Positions 1 to 8,587 of a stretch of DNA of 64,000 nucleotides are shown in pieces. The notes below the pieces were generated by a model. The model was not told where the DNA came from. It saw only the letters and a program-made list of their open reading frames with translations, and made no database searches. Origin of the DNA: Brevibacillus antibioticus. GTDB lineage: Bacteria; Bacillota; Bacilli; Brevibacillales; Brevibacillaceae. The first letter of the stretch is position 1. Each line of letters opens with the position of its first letter. The position numbers and the translations under genes were made by a program. The stretch spans positions 3,312,501 to 3,376,500 of the forward strand of contig NZ_SZNK01000001.1 in assembly GCF_005217615.1 (NCBI RefSeq). Direction: 5' to 3'.

Positions 1-675
1 TTAGCAGCTCGTCGAACGGAAGAATTAGAAAAGTTAAAAGTGAAAGTGGCTGACGTGAACGCAACATTGGATGTAGTCATTCGATCCGTTGACTTGAGTG
101 TGAGTGCCAATGTCCATGAGTTTTATGACAGTCTAAAAGATTATGAGATCGAGACTTGGATCAACAATGCAGGGTTCGGGAACTTTGCATCTGTCGGGGA
201 ACAAAACTTGAATAAAATCGAGTCCATGCTTCATTTGAATATTGAAGCGCTCACCATTCTCTCCTCTCATTATGTTCGCGATTATGCAAATGTAGAAGGC
301 ACGCAAATCATCAATATTTCTTCAGGCGGAGGCTACAGAGTCATCGCCGATGCCGTGACTTATTGCGCAACGAAGTTTTATGTAAGTGCCTTTACGGAAG
401 GTCTGGGACAAGAATTGATCGAGAATGGTGCAGCCATGCGAGCAAAAGTCTTGGCACCTGCTGCTACAGAGACCGAATTTGCGCAGCGTTCCTTCGGTAT
501 TGACAATTTTGATTATGCTGGTGCATTACCAAAGTTCCATACAGCGGCACAAATGGCTGGCTTCCTGCTCGATTTATATGACAATGATAAGATCGTAGGA
601 ATCGTAAATGGAGTAACCTATGAATTCGAACTACGTGATCCCATCTTTACGTATGTGCCGAAGGTTAGAGATTAA
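1..675 (+). CDS. SDR family NAD(P)-dependent oxidoreductase (5' end outside window)
   Basis: This is a short-chain dehydrogenase/reductase of the Rossmann fold that would reduce or oxidise a carbonyl/alcohol with NAD(P)H. The frame is open from base 1 with family-like sequence (an ARRTEEL segment that normally follows the cofactor-binding strand). The true start and the glycine-rich TGxxxGxG motif therefore lie upstream of the window. Visible motifs are the NNAG strand, the ISS serine segment and the catalytic YCATK (YxxxK). The remaining length fits a family member of about 260 residues. It ends 16 bp before a strong hairpin shared with the convergent htpG. The substrate cannot be told from sequence. 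Confidence 0.9.
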   Translation, partial: LAARRTEELEKLKVKVADVNATLDVVIRSVDLSVSANVHEFYDSLKDYEIETWINNAGFGNFASVGEQNLNKIESMLHLNIEALTILSSHYVRDYANVEGTQIINISSGGGYRVIADAVTYCATKFYVSAFTEGLGQELIENGAAMRAKVLAPAATETEFAQRSFGIDNFDYAGALPKFHTAAQMAGFLLDLYDNDKIVGIVNGVTYEFELRDPIFTYVPKVRD

Positions 676-690
676 TCGGGACGTTGCTGA

Positions 691-727
691 CAAAAAAAGA
701 GGATGCGGCAGTCGCATCCTCTTTTTG
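691..727. terminator. Bidirectional terminator between SDR gene and htpG
   Basis: A GC-rich stem (GAGGATGCG paired with CGCATCCTC, 5-nt loop) is flanked by an A-run on the left and a T-run on the right. It can therefore terminate the SDR gene on the plus strand and htpG on the minus strand. Confidence 0.85.
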
Positions 728-732
728 TTGTC

Positions 733-2613
733 TTACACCATAACTTTGCAAATGTCGTTCGTAAACTCTACCGGGTCTTGAATCGGCAAGCCTTCGATCA
801 AGAGAGCCTGATTGTACAGAAGTGCCGTATACAAATTGACCTTTTCCTTGTCTGTGTCAAATGCACCCTTCAACGACTGGAACACCGCATGGTTCACATT
901 GATCTCCAGTACCTTGTCTGCCTTCACATTCGAATTGTTTGGCATCGCATTCAAGATTTTTTCCATTTCAATCGTTACTTCACCCTCTGTCGACAAGCAG
1001 ACAGGGTGTGACTTCAAGCGTTTGGAAGCTTTGACGGCTTTGACTTTTCCTTCGAGCAGCGATGCCATATAGTCGAACAGCTCTTTGTTGTTTTCGTTTT
1101 CGGCTTCGGCAGCTTTTTCTTCTTCGCCCGGTTCGATTCCCAAATCCCCGCTCGATACGGATTTGAATTCCTTTTCCTTGTAGTTCATCAACATTTTGAT
1201 CGCGAACTCATCGACATCATCTGTGAAGTACAGGATTTCGTAACCTTTCTCGGATACGAGCTCTGTTTGCGGCAGCTTTTCGATTCGCTCGATCGACTCG
1301 CCGGATGCGTAGTAGATGTACTTTTGATCTTCTGGCATTCTCTCTACGTACTCTTCTAGCGTCACCAGCTTCTTCTCTTTGGAAGAGTAGAACATCAACA
1401 GGTCTTGCAGTGTTTCTTTATGCATTCCGTAGTCGCTGTACATGCCGTATTTTAGCTGTCTGCCAAACGACTTGTAGAACAGCTCGTATTTTTCCCGCTC
1501 TGTTTTCAGCAAGCTTTGCAGCTGGCTTTTGATTTTGCTCGTGATGTTTTTCGCAATTAGCTTCAATTGACGGTCATGCTGGAGCATCTCACGAGAAATG
1601 TTGAGCGACAGGCTCTCGGAGTCAACCATCCCTTTAACAAAGCTGAAGTAGTCTGGAAGCAGGTCCGCGCATTTGTTCATGATGAGTACACCGTTCGCAT
1701 ACAGCTCCAGACCTTTTTCGTACTCCTTCGAGTAGTAATCAAACGGCATGCTCTCCGGGATGTACAAAATCGCCTGATAGACAACGGCTCCATCTGCATT
1801 GATGTGGATGTGCCCCAGCGGCTTGTCGAAGCCGTAATGCTTACTCGCATAAAACTGCTCGTAATCCTCAGTCACAAGCTCGCTTTTATTTTTTCGCCAA
1901 ATCGGAACCATGCTGTTCACGATTTGTTCTTCCGTCACTTGTTCGTACTCGTTTTCGCTGCCCTCTTTTGGCTTATGCTGCGTAACGTCCATTTTAATCG
2001 GGTAACGAATGAAGTCAGAGTACTTTTTGATAATCGCTTTTAAACGGTACTCCTCCAAAAACTCGTCGTAGTTCTCTTCTTCTGTATTTTCCTTGATTTC
2101 GAGAATGATTTCGGTCCCGACGGAATCTTTTTGATAAGGCTCAATCGTGTAGCCATCCGCACCGCTGGACTCCCATTTGTACCCTGTGTCGCTGCTCAGA
2201 GCTTTACTGATGACCGTAACCTTGTCGGCAACCATGAAAGCCGAGTAGAAACCTACGCCGAATTGACCGATGATGTTGTAGCCATCCTTTGCGTCGTTTT
2301 CTTTTTTGAACGCCAACGAACCGCTTTTCGCAATGACACCCAGATTATTTTCCAGTTCATCCTGCGTCATGCCGATCCCGGTATCTGTCAGGGTCAAAGT
2401 TCTGGTGTCTTTGTTAACTGCTACTTTGATGTAATAGTTCTCTTTATCGAACACCAATTGATCATCGACAAGCGACTTGTAGTACATTTTGTCAATCGCG
2501 TCACTCGAATTGGAAATCAACTCTCGCAAAAAGATTTCCTTTTGTGTGTAAATAGAATGGATCATCATTTCCAACAGACGTGTAGATTCTGCTTGAAACT
2601 GCTTTTTTTCCAT
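733..2613 (-). CDS. htpG: Molecular chaperone HtpG (Hsp90)
   Basis: Bacterial Hsp90, an ATP-driven homodimeric cytosolic chaperone. The 626 codons match the usual length. The N-terminal GHKL ATPase domain shows the signatures [21 protein letters not shown] and [17 protein letters not shown]. The middle domain contains [12 protein letters not shown], and a C-terminal dimerisation region follows. The start ATG is preceded by a GGGTGGG-type ribosome binding site. Upstream on the same strand lie a near-consensus sigma-A promoter and a CIRCE operator, so it is probably repressed by HrcA and induced by heat or misfolding. This differs from B. subtilis, where htpG is not in the HrcA regulon. Confidence 0.97.
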   Translation of the reverse strand: MEKKQFQAESTRLLEMMIHSIYTQKEIFLRELISNSSDAIDKMYYKSLVDDQLVFDKENYYIKVAVNKDTRTLTLTDTGIGMTQDELENNLGVIAKSGSLAFKKENDAKDGYNIIGQFGVGFYSAFMVADKVTVISKALSSDTGYKWESSGADGYTIEPYQKDSVGTEIILEIKENTEEENYDEFLEEYRLKAIIKKYSDFIRYPIKMDVTQHKPKEGSENEYEQVTEEQIVNSMVPIWRKNKSELVTEDYEQFYASKHYGFDKPLGHIHINADGAVVYQAILYIPESMPFDYYSKEYEKGLELYANGVLIMNKCADLLPDYFSFVKGMVDSESLSLNISREMLQHDRQLKLIAKNITSKIKSQLQSLLKTEREKYELFYKSFGRQLKYGMYSDYGMHKETLQDLLMFYSSKEKKLVTLEEYVERMPEDQKYIYYASGESIERIEKLPQTELVSEKGYEILYFTDDVDEFAIKMLMNYKEKEFKSVSSGDLGIEPGEEEKAAEAENENNKELFDYMASLLEGKVKAVKASKRLKSHPVCLSTEGEVTIEMEKILNAMPNNSNVKADKVLEINVNHAVFQSLKGAFDTDKEKVNLYTALLYNQALLIEGLPIQDPVEFTNDICKVMV

Positions 2614-2658
2614 GAAATACCCACCCTTCCAGACTTCTTATGTATTCCTTCTTCAATA

Positions 2659-2685
2659 TTAGCACTCTCACCTCGCGAGTGCTAT
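2659..2685 (-). promoter_or_regulatory. CIRCE element (HrcA operator) upstream of htpG
   Basis: TTAGCACTC-N9-GAGTGCTAT is present, matching the CIRCE consensus TTAGCACTC-N9-GAGTGCTAA at 17 of 18 arm positions. It sits in the 5' untranslated region between the htpG promoter and the start codon, the usual location for HrcA repression. Confidence 0.92.
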
Positions 2686-2693
2686 TTACTATT

Positions 2694-2722
2694 TTTATAA
2701 CAGTCTTAGATTTTTCTGTCAA
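2694..2722 (-). promoter_or_regulatory. Sigma-A promoter of htpG
   Basis: On the minus strand TTGACA (2717-2722) and TATAAA (2694-2699) are separated by exactly 17 bp, just upstream of the CIRCE element. Confidence 0.85.
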
Positions 2723-2927
2723 TATGATCTAGCTAGAAAGAAAACTCTCCAGCGTGAAGGTTTTCGAAAGACTGCGCCTAATTAAGAAGTTCACTTGAAA
2801 ATCGACACGTATGCAAAAGTAAAGGTCTACAGAATAGGAGTAGTATCAGGCCTCCGTTCTATTTGAGGAACGTATTGCAATAGATTAAGAGCAGCTTTAT
2901 GATGATAAAAAACAGAGGTGGCATTTC

Positions 2928-3920
2928 ATGTATTTCATACCATTTACTGATGAGTTAGTCTCAGAGGCTGGGCAACTATTGTCCAAGCGTCATAGACAAG
3001 ATCGAGAAATCCTTTCGGTACTACCAAGTGAATGTGAAGATGAAAATTATGCAACGCATGCTGTTAAAACGATATGGTCAAAACCAAACAGTAGCGGAGT
3101 CGCAGCAATTGAAGATGGTAAAGTAATCGGGTACCTAATTGGACAAAAGATTGAAAATCCTCTTCGGGATCGACATGTCTGGATGAATTTGGAGGGTCAC
3201 GCAATCTCTCGCAATACCACCTTTGAATTATATAGAGATCTTTATTCAGAGGCTTCTCAACGATGGGTAGATGAGGGGTATTTCAGTCATTTTGCGCTAA
3301 TCCCAGCCAGTCAACCGGAATTACTTCATTCTTGGTTCCGTTTAGGATTTGGCTTTGAACAAACACATGCATTACTCTCATTACTTGATCGGGAATCTCC
3401 CCTTCCCTTGAGCATTCCAGAGGTTGAAATTCGCTTGGCATCCCCAGAAGACCGTAGTTTGGTAGAGGATATTGCAAACATTATTAGAACTCATCAAAAT
3501 AAGGCACCTGTTTTTAGTTATTCTTTACGTGATGACCCTCAGGAATTACGTAAAGGCTATGCAGGTCTCCTTGATGATCATGATGTCGCTTTCTGGATCG
3601 CCTTAAAAGATGGAAAAATTGTTTCTTTCCAAGGATACTTCCCGTTAGATAAAAGTGATCATAATTTGAATGTGCCGGATCGTTGTGTTGAATTAGGGGT
3701 TGCTGGTACTCTAGCTCAATATCGCGGGCAAGGTATCAATTATGCACTTACACTACATGGACTTGCCCATGCGAAGAAAAAAGGATTTGTCTCCTGCATG
3801 ACAGATTGGAGAGAAACGAATTTACAATCTTCACGTTATTGGCCTCGTCAAGGCTTCCTTCCTGTTTCATACAGAGTTTCTCGCCTTATTGATAGCAGAA
3901 TAGCCTCGGTGAAAGAGTAG
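2928..3920 (+). CDS. GNAT family N-acetyltransferase (tandem GNAT)
   Basis: A 330-residue GCN5-related acetyltransferase that uses acetyl-CoA to acylate an amine; the substrate is unknown. The length is about twice a single GNAT fold. The C-terminal half carries the acetyl-CoA motif A, seen as QYRGQGINYALTLHG around residue 265, followed by a typical motif B stretch (SSRYWPRQGFLPV). The N-terminal half (AIEDGKVIGYLIGQ) looks like a second, degenerate GNAT domain. The start ATG follows an AGAGGTGG ribosome binding site. It stands alone between htpG and the PstS-like gene. Confidence 0.88.
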   Translation: MYFIPFTDELVSEAGQLLSKRHRQDREILSVLPSECEDENYATHAVKTIWSKPNSSGVAAIEDGKVIGYLIGQKIENPLRDRHVWMNLEGHAISRNTTFELYRDLYSEASQRWVDEGYFSHFALIPASQPELLHSWFRLGFGFEQTHALLSLLDRESPLPLSIPEVEIRLASPEDRSLVEDIANIIRTHQNKAPVFSYSLRDDPQELRKGYAGLLDDHDVAFWIALKDGKIVSFQGYFPLDKSDHNLNVPDRCVELGVAGTLAQYRGQGINYALTLHGLAHAKKKGFVSCMTDWRETNLQSSRYWPRQGFLPVSYRVSRLIDSRIASVKE

Positions 3921-4084
3921 TTCCACATCCCCGTTTCACGAATCCATCTAATTTTTTCAAATTTCCTTCTAAGCTGATCTACATTAACAGGTGATTAATG
4001 GGCCTTACACACGAGTTTTTCTTAGTACGAAGTGAAGGTGATAATGAACCAGCTCACGCTCTCCAGATCGAGACAGAGAGCAAA

Positions 4085-4119
4085 GAAGAAACCCTCAGGT
4101 CAATTGCCCAAGGGTCTCC
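4085..4119 (-). terminator. Terminator of the PstS-like gene
   Basis: On the minus strand ACCCTTGGG and CCTGAGGGT form a stem followed by TTCTTCTTT, about 15 bp beyond the stop codon. The rest of 3921-4134 shows no supported gene. Confidence 0.65.
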
Positions 4120-4134
4120 TTTGCTTGCTCCTTA

Positions 4135-5298
4135 TTATTTCACCGGAATATAGCCCGTTTTCTCCACCAGCTCTTGTCCCTGCGGAGACAAAATCCATTC
4201 GATCAGTTTCTCTGCATTCGGATTGTCCGTCCCAGCTGTCACTGCGTAAAACTCGGCCGCAAACGGATACGCTCTGTTTTTTATCGTTTCCTTATTAGGC
4301 GTAACCCCATCAATTGCGAGTAGACGAATGTTACCGTTTCGCACCATTTCCGTAGCATAAAACAAGAACGAGTAACCGATAGCATTCGAATAATTTTTGT
4401 AGTTGGCTGTTTGCTCGATGATTCCACCCATTCCTGTTACCACGTCTTCTTGCGGCGCGGTCATAAGCTCTTTATCCCCCATGATCTTCTGCAACATCGT
4501 CTGACTCCCGCTATTTTCTGGACGCTGAAAGGCGCGAATAATTTCAAACCCGCCGCCGACTTCCTCCCAGGAGATGATGTCTCCGGTATAGATGCCCTGA
4601 ATTTGCTGGGTAGTAAGTCCCTGAACAGGATTCTCTGCATGGACAAAAAAGACAAAGGCTTCCCTTCCGATTGGTGTCAGCTTGAGCTCTACGCCCTTTT
4701 CTTTTGCTGCTAGGAGCTGCTCCTCGGAAGGAGCTGCCGCAAAGATGACATCGACTTTGCCATCCAGTAAGTTTTCGTACGCTGTTGGCGTCTTGCTTAC
4801 CATGACTTCGCTGTCGGCAAGGTCGTAATCTTTCTCGGGATAAACAGCCTGCACAAAGGAAGCGTAAAGCGGATACAAGGCGGTCGCCCCATCTATTTTG
4901 GGCAAATCAGACTGTAACGACAGTGTCGCTGGTTGATCAAGCTTTTGAATTTTGGGATCTGTACCAAACGGTTTATATTGTTCCAGATCGACCTCGGCCT
5001 CACTGACCATCGGAATGCTGTTATGGTAATAGCTACTGATCTCATATCCCGCAACCGGCAGCGTACAAAAGAGAAAATAGACAAAGAGGGCTCGGTTCCA
5101 TAACCGACTCTTTTGCGGAGCGAAAATTTGTCCGATGATGTAGATGATAAAAACGACCGTCGTGACAGCGACAAGGAGGGAATAAACTCTTCCCTGTGCG
5201 TTCAAGGCAGTCATGACCATCGCGACGACTCCGATTACCGTGATGATCGCACCCAAAACGATACACCCAAAGATTTTCCCTACCAATTCTTTGTTCAT
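4135..5298 (-). CDS. PstS-like phosphate-binding-fold protein with N-terminal membrane segments
   Basis: The C-terminal ~270 residues have the substrate-binding fold of phosphate ABC transporters: DGATALYPLYASFVQA near the start, a helix-binding motif later, and a typical ILSPQGQELVEKTGYIPV end. Ahead of it lie three hydrophobic segments (roughly residues 8-30, 35-55 and 68-88) in place of a lipoprotein signal, so the binding domain is probably held to the membrane facing outward. The start ATG at 5298 is chosen because a strong GGAGGAGAAGGA site lies just upstream; an in-frame ATG 22 codons earlier lacks one. No pstCAB genes are nearby. A role in phosphate scavenging or sensing is inferred. 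Confidence 0.82.
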   Translation of the reverse strand: MNKELVGKIFGCIVLGAIITVIGVVAMVMTALNAQGRVYSLLVAVTTVVFIIYIIGQIFAPQKSRLWNRALFVYFLFCTLPVAGYEISSYYHNSIPMVSEAEVDLEQYKPFGTDPKIQKLDQPATLSLQSDLPKIDGATALYPLYASFVQAVYPEKDYDLADSEVMVSKTPTAYENLLDGKVDVIFAAAPSEEQLLAAKEKGVELKLTPIGREAFVFFVHAENPVQGLTTQQIQGIYTGDIISWEEVGGGFEIIRAFQRPENSGSQTMLQKIMGDKELMTAPQEDVVTGMGGIIEQTANYKNYSNAIGYSFLFYATEMVRNGNIRLLAIDGVTPNKETIKNRAYPFAAEFYAVTAGTDNPNAEKLIEWILSPQGQELVEKTGYIPVK

Positions 5299-5379
5299 TC
5301 CTTCTCCTCCCAGTTCTCCTACCGTTATTATAAATGATTGGAAGAGATTAGGAAGGAGAAGCATACCAAACGAGCCAAT

Positions 5380-6039
5380 TCACTCGACATCTAACCATTC
5401 CTTGTAATTTGTTGCCCATTTTTGCAAATCATTGATGAACAGACTGGCGTGATATCCATCACAAACCGCATGATGGACCTGTAAAGAAACAGGCAATAAC
5501 GTTTTACCTTCTTGCTCGAAATACTTTCCACTTGTAATGATTGGCAGCAAATACCGCCCATCTCCCGAAATATTCAGATTAAACCCCCTGAAGCTAACCC
5601 AGGGAATACACGAGACAGGGAAAGTATAAGGCGGTTCCAGTTCTTTCGCCACAAGACCTTTGTTGTCCCCGTACTGTTTCATATCCGCTACGTAATTTTG
5701 ATAAAACACAGGGAACTCGTCAGCGAATTCCGTCCACATCGTAGAAAACGTTTGATCGTCCTGGTGAAAAAAAGTATAGCTGGGTATCATGCTCTCCCAG
5801 TAGCCCAGCTCTCCATCTGCATGAAAGGAAGTCCGAAATTCGCGGTGCGCATTGACAACGTTTGTCACCATGTACAGAAAAGCCGGGTACAGCTTCAACC
5901 CCTTTTGCCGTAGAGCGGGGAGCAATCCCGATATATCAATGTTGGCTGTCATACTGAAGGTGCAATTCACTCGGTTCAGATAATGCTCGAAATAAGACCT
6001 TCTGCTCCAATTATTTACATCGATTCGCTGAAATTTCAT
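5380..6039 (-). CDS. catA: Type A chloramphenicol O-acetyltransferase
   Basis: Transfers acetyl from acetyl-CoA to chloramphenicol, inactivating it in the cytosol. The 219 residues match the type A CAT length. The catalytic HHAVCDGYH (HHxxxDG) motif sits near the C-terminus, and the N-terminal W-SRRSYFEHYL substrate-pocket region is recognisable. The ribosome binding site is part of a perfect inverted repeat with an upstream 9-codon leader peptide ORF, the classic chloramphenicol-inducible attenuation arrangement. Base composition resembles the neighbours, so it may be a resident gene rather than a recent plasmid acquisition. Confidence 0.95.
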   Translation of the reverse strand: MKFQRIDVNNWSRRSYFEHYLNRVNCTFSMTANIDISGLLPALRQKGLKLYPAFLYMVTNVVNAHREFRTSFHADGELGYWESMIPSYTFFHQDDQTFSTMWTEFADEFPVFYQNYVADMKQYGDNKGLVAKELEPPYTFPVSCIPWVSFRGFNLNISGDGRYLLPIITSGKYFEQEGKTLLPVSLQVHHAVCDGYHASLFINDLQKWATNYKEWLDVE

Positions 6040-6050
6040 TGGATATTATC

Positions 6051-6085
6051 CCTCCTAAAATCGAAAACATCATGATTTTAGGAGG
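6051..6085 (-). promoter_or_regulatory. Translational attenuator hairpin masking the catA ribosome binding site
   Basis: A perfect 12-bp inverted repeat, CCTCCTAAAATC (6051-6062) and GATTTTAGGAGG (6074-6085), with an 11-nt loop. In the catA mRNA the downstream arm contains the AGGAGG ribosome binding site and the upstream arm overlaps the last codons of the leader ORF. Ribosome stalling in the leader would free the site. Confidence 0.92.
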
Positions 6086-6107
6086 TGATTTTGCGTGTCC
6101 TTTTCAT
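6078..6107 (-). CDS. catA leader peptide (9 codons)
   Basis: A short ORF, ATG to TAA, encodes MKRTRKITS, preceded by an AGAAGGGG ribosome binding site with 8-nt spacing. Length and position match the leaders of cat-86 and staphylococcal cat genes, in which chloramphenicol stalls a ribosome near codon 5-6. The stop codon lies inside the upstream arm of the attenuator hairpin. It is too short to be found by ordinary gene calling. Confidence 0.88.
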   Translation of the reverse strand: MKRTRKITS

Positions 6108-6245
6108 AACACCATCCCCTTCTCCAATCCTGCCTTACCCCTCCAGCATACCATTTGCATCTCTTTCTGGCATCAGCCCATGTATAGTTGCCATGTTCAA
6201 GCAGAAATAGGCAAGGGAAAAGGAAGGTAGTGGTAAAGGAGGAAC

Positions 6246-7076
6246 ATGATGAAAAATATCATTTTATGCTTGGCTCTTTTCGTTTCTATTCTTTTTTCAA
6301 CTCCCGTGCCTGTACAAGCCAGTCAGTTCAGCGATATCCCCGATGGACATTGGGCTCGGGAATCGGTTGATTTCATGGTGAAAAAAGGTGTTTTAAGCGG
6401 CTATTCCAATGGAGCCTTCAGACCGAATGAGGCGATTGACAGAGCCGAGCTCACCGTTATGTTTCATAAGCTGTTTAATAAGCTTCGTCCGAATCTCAAC
6501 CCATCAATCCCAGAAATGAAAATACAGAAGTTTGAAGATGTCCCGAAAAATCATTGGGCCTATCAACCATTAATGGAGATGTACGATGCAGACTCATTTG
6601 GTGTTGTTGACTGGCATTGGGACAAAGTTTACATCTATCCCGAAAAAAAGGTAACACGCTGGGATGCTATGTACTTCTTCCAATCGTTTGTTGGTGAACA
6701 GATGTATCAAATGCCCGACGATCAAGTCTTGCCAATACTTGTGGGAATTGACGACATTACCGTACAGTCGTTTGATTCAACTGGGTACTCAACGCGTTCT
6801 CCTGGTTCACTTGCTATAGATAAAATTGATGACGGCGAATACACGATTAGCTATAGCTACCTCGACACTGGAGAACTCATATTTGCCAACGGTGACATTG
6901 ACACATTAAAAGCATATGCACTCGCATGGCTCGTCGGCAACGACATCATGAGTACGTGGGAAAACCAATTGGAAATACACGATCCACTCACGCGAGCGGA
7001 GGCAGTGGTGATGCTGCAGCGTATTTACAATGTCTTATTGGCAGACGGTTCTCTATCAACTTATACGAGTAAATAA
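6246..7076 (+). CDS. Secreted S-layer homology (SLH) domain protein
   Basis: A 276-residue exported protein, probably held on pyruvylated secondary cell-wall polymer. The N-terminus is a signal peptide (hydrophobic core about residues 4-20, cleavage near PVQA-S). Residues 27-75 form a clear SLH repeat (FSDIPDGHWARESVDFMV, SGYSNGAFRPNEAIDRAEL). A second begins at FEDVPKNHWAYQPLMEM and a weaker one near the C-terminus (WLVGNDIM, LTRAEAVVMLQRI). The middle has no recognised domain. Two adjacent ATGs follow a GGAGGAAC site and the first is used here. Monocistronic, with a terminator after it. Confidence 0.9.
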   Translation: MMKNIILCLALFVSILFSTPVPVQASQFSDIPDGHWARESVDFMVKKGVLSGYSNGAFRPNEAIDRAELTVMFHKLFNKLRPNLNPSIPEMKIQKFEDVPKNHWAYQPLMEMYDADSFGVVDWHWDKVYIYPEKKVTRWDAMYFFQSFVGEQMYQMPDDQVLPILVGIDDITVQSFDSTGYSTRSPGSLAIDKIDDGEYTISYSYLDTGELIFANGDIDTLKAYALAWLVGNDIMSTWENQLEIHDPLTRAEAVVMLQRIYNVLLADGSLSTYTSK

Positions 7077-7098
7077 TCCTCTCCCAAACTCTTATTTT

Positions 7099-7134
7099 GA
7101 AAAAGGAGCCCTCCCATTCGGAAGGCTCCTTTCT
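7099..7134. terminator. Terminator between SLH gene and VOC gene
   Basis: AAAGGAGCC pairs with GGCTCCTTT around a short loop, with A- and T-rich flanks, so it can serve both convergent genes. Confidence 0.8.
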
Positions 7135-7157
7135 CAACAATTACCTCTCTACTCCAT

Positions 7158-7565
7158 CTACATTTTGCTCATATCCATATACAGCACATTCCATCGGTGA
7201 CCATCCAAATCAGCGAAGCCTGCCCCATACATTCCCGGACCATGCTCCCGAGGCTCACTGAAAACAGTGCCTCCAGCCTCTACCACCTGACGTACCAATT
7301 CATCCACTTCTTCTCTGCTCCCGGCATCGATCGAAAACAACACTTCCGTTCCTCGCTTCGTATCCGCCAGCTCATTTTGGGTAAACGATTGGAAGGTAGC
7401 CTCTGGGAACAGCATAATCAGCATCTGTTTTTCGCCGATAACCAAGCCCGCTACATCTTTGCTATTCTCATGGCGAGGATGAAAAGAGAATCCGAGTGCG
7501 GCAAAAAACGATTTGGACTTTTCGAGGTCCTTAACGGGCAAATTGATCCAAAGCTCTTTTGTCAT
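7158..7565 (-). CDS. VOC family (glyoxalase/bleomycin resistance-like) protein
   Basis: A 135-residue vicinal-oxygen-chelate fold protein. The N-terminal LWINLPVKDLEKSKSFFAALGF and C-terminal MYGAGFADLDGHRWNVLYMD are standard VOC motifs, and the final D/H pattern could bind a metal. The single-module length suggests a homodimer. Members include glyoxalases, dioxygenases and drug-binding proteins, and the substrate cannot be assigned. Start at ATG 7565 behind a GGAG site. Confidence 0.88.
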   Translation of the reverse strand: MTKELWINLPVKDLEKSKSFFAALGFSFHPRHENSKDVAGLVIGEKQMLIMLFPEATFQSFTQNELADTKRGTEVLFSIDAGSREEVDELVRQVVEAGGTVFSEPREHGPGMYGAGFADLDGHRWNVLYMDMSKM

Positions 7566-7781
7566 GGGAGTTTCTCCTTCGCGTTTTGGTTGGATGATAC
7601 TTGTTATTCTCCTTTAAGAATAGCAGAATCATGCTTGAAGGCTTCTTCCCAATTGCTTTTTTAGTCAAATCGTTCATTCGTTTTATCCGATATTGACACT
7701 CGGAATTAGAACCGATAAAGTATGGGATAAACTTGGTTTACACAAGTGGGAAAATTCAAAATCCAATAACGAGGTGGGCAC

Positions 7782-8519
7782 ATGGCAAACGAGCTGATTC
7801 AAGCAATTACCCTGTTAAAACAAAAAGAGTGGGTGGATCTCACGCACACATTCGGTCCGGAATCTCCGCACTTCCACGCCTTTGACGCCGCCGAATTCCA
7901 AACGCTGTTCACGCATGACGACGGCTTCTTTGCCCAGCGCTTCTCTTTTCCTGGACAGTATGGTACCCACTTGGATGCACCGATTCACTTTGTGCGCAAC
8001 AAGCGTTACTTGGACGAGATCGAACTGAAAGAACTCGTATTGCCACTCGTCGTCATCGACAAATCAAAAGAAGCCGAAGCCAACAACGACTACTCACTTT
8101 CCGTGGAAGACATCCTGCATTTCGAGTCCCAACATGGTCAAATCGAGAGCGGCTCCTTCGTCGCCTTACGCACAGATTGGAGCAAGCGATGGCCAGACGT
8201 GGAGGCCTTCAACAATAAGGATGCAGATGGCAACAATCACGCACCTGGATGGTCTTTGGAGGCTTTGAAATTTTTGTTCGAGGAAAGACAAATCAAAGCA
8301 GTCGGACACGAAACCTTCGATACAGATGCGACGATCGATTACCGAAAAAACGGAGCGCTCTTGGGCGAATATTTTGTGCTCGATCAAGACACCTATCAAG
8401 TAGAACTGCTCAAAAATCTCGATAAGCTTCCGGCAAAAGGTGCTGTCATTGTAAACATAACACCCAAGCCTGAAAAAGCCTCCGGGTTTCCGGTTCGCTC
8501 GTTTGCGATTTTGCCATAA
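7782..8519 (+). CDS. Cyclase family protein (KynB/isatin hydrolase-like metal hydrolase)
   Basis: A 245-residue member of the cyclase superfamily, which includes arylformamidase (KynB) and isatin hydrolase and hydrolyses amides or lactams with a divalent metal. The signature GQYGTHLDAPIHF (HxGTHxDxPxH type) is at about residues 64-76, with a later GHETFDTDA segment. The start ATG follows an AACGAGGTGG site. No kynurenine-pathway gene is next to it. Its last ~30 bp recur at 12827-12858 (see findings), suggesting that something was inserted downstream. Confidence 0.85.
   Translation: MANELIQAITLLKQKEWVDLTHTFGPESPHFHAFDAAEFQTLFTHDDGFFAQRFSFPGQYGTHLDAPIHFVRNKRYLDEIELKELVLPLVVIDKSKEAEANNDYSLSVEDILHFESQHGQIESGSFVALRTDWSKRWPDVEAFNNKDADGNNHAPGWSLEALKFLFEERQIKAVGHETFDTDATIDYRKNGALLGEYFVLDQDTYQVELLKNLDKLPAKGAVIVNITPKPEKASGFPVRSFAILP
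8486..8506 (+). repeat. 21-bp direct repeat, left copy (inside cyclase gene 3' end)
   Basis: Identical over 21 bp to 12827-12847, with weaker similarity continuing for about 10 more bases. The two copies bracket the sensor kinase, response regulator and serine hydrolase genes. Confidence 0.85.
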
Positions 8520-8537
8520 CATTCTTCTTTCTTTCAT

Positions 8538-8563
8538 GCGCAGCTCATTTCGCTGCGCTTTTT
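8538..8563 (+). terminator. Terminator after the cyclase gene
   Basis: GCGCAGC, a 7-nt loop and GCTGCGC, then TTTTT. Confidence 0.8.
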
Positions 8564-8587
8564 GATTGCTGCTTTCTTTCCTCCCGC

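Noticed and set aside
2131..2700. Long plus-strand ORF opposite htpG
   Set aside because: It is antisense to a highly conserved gene and lacks a ribosome binding site. It is a shadow of htpG codon usage.
4032..4298. Plus-strand ORF with a passable ribosome binding site before the PstS-like gene end
   Set aside because: It mostly reads antisense through the terminator and the 3' end of the PstS-like gene, and its composition is not protein-like.
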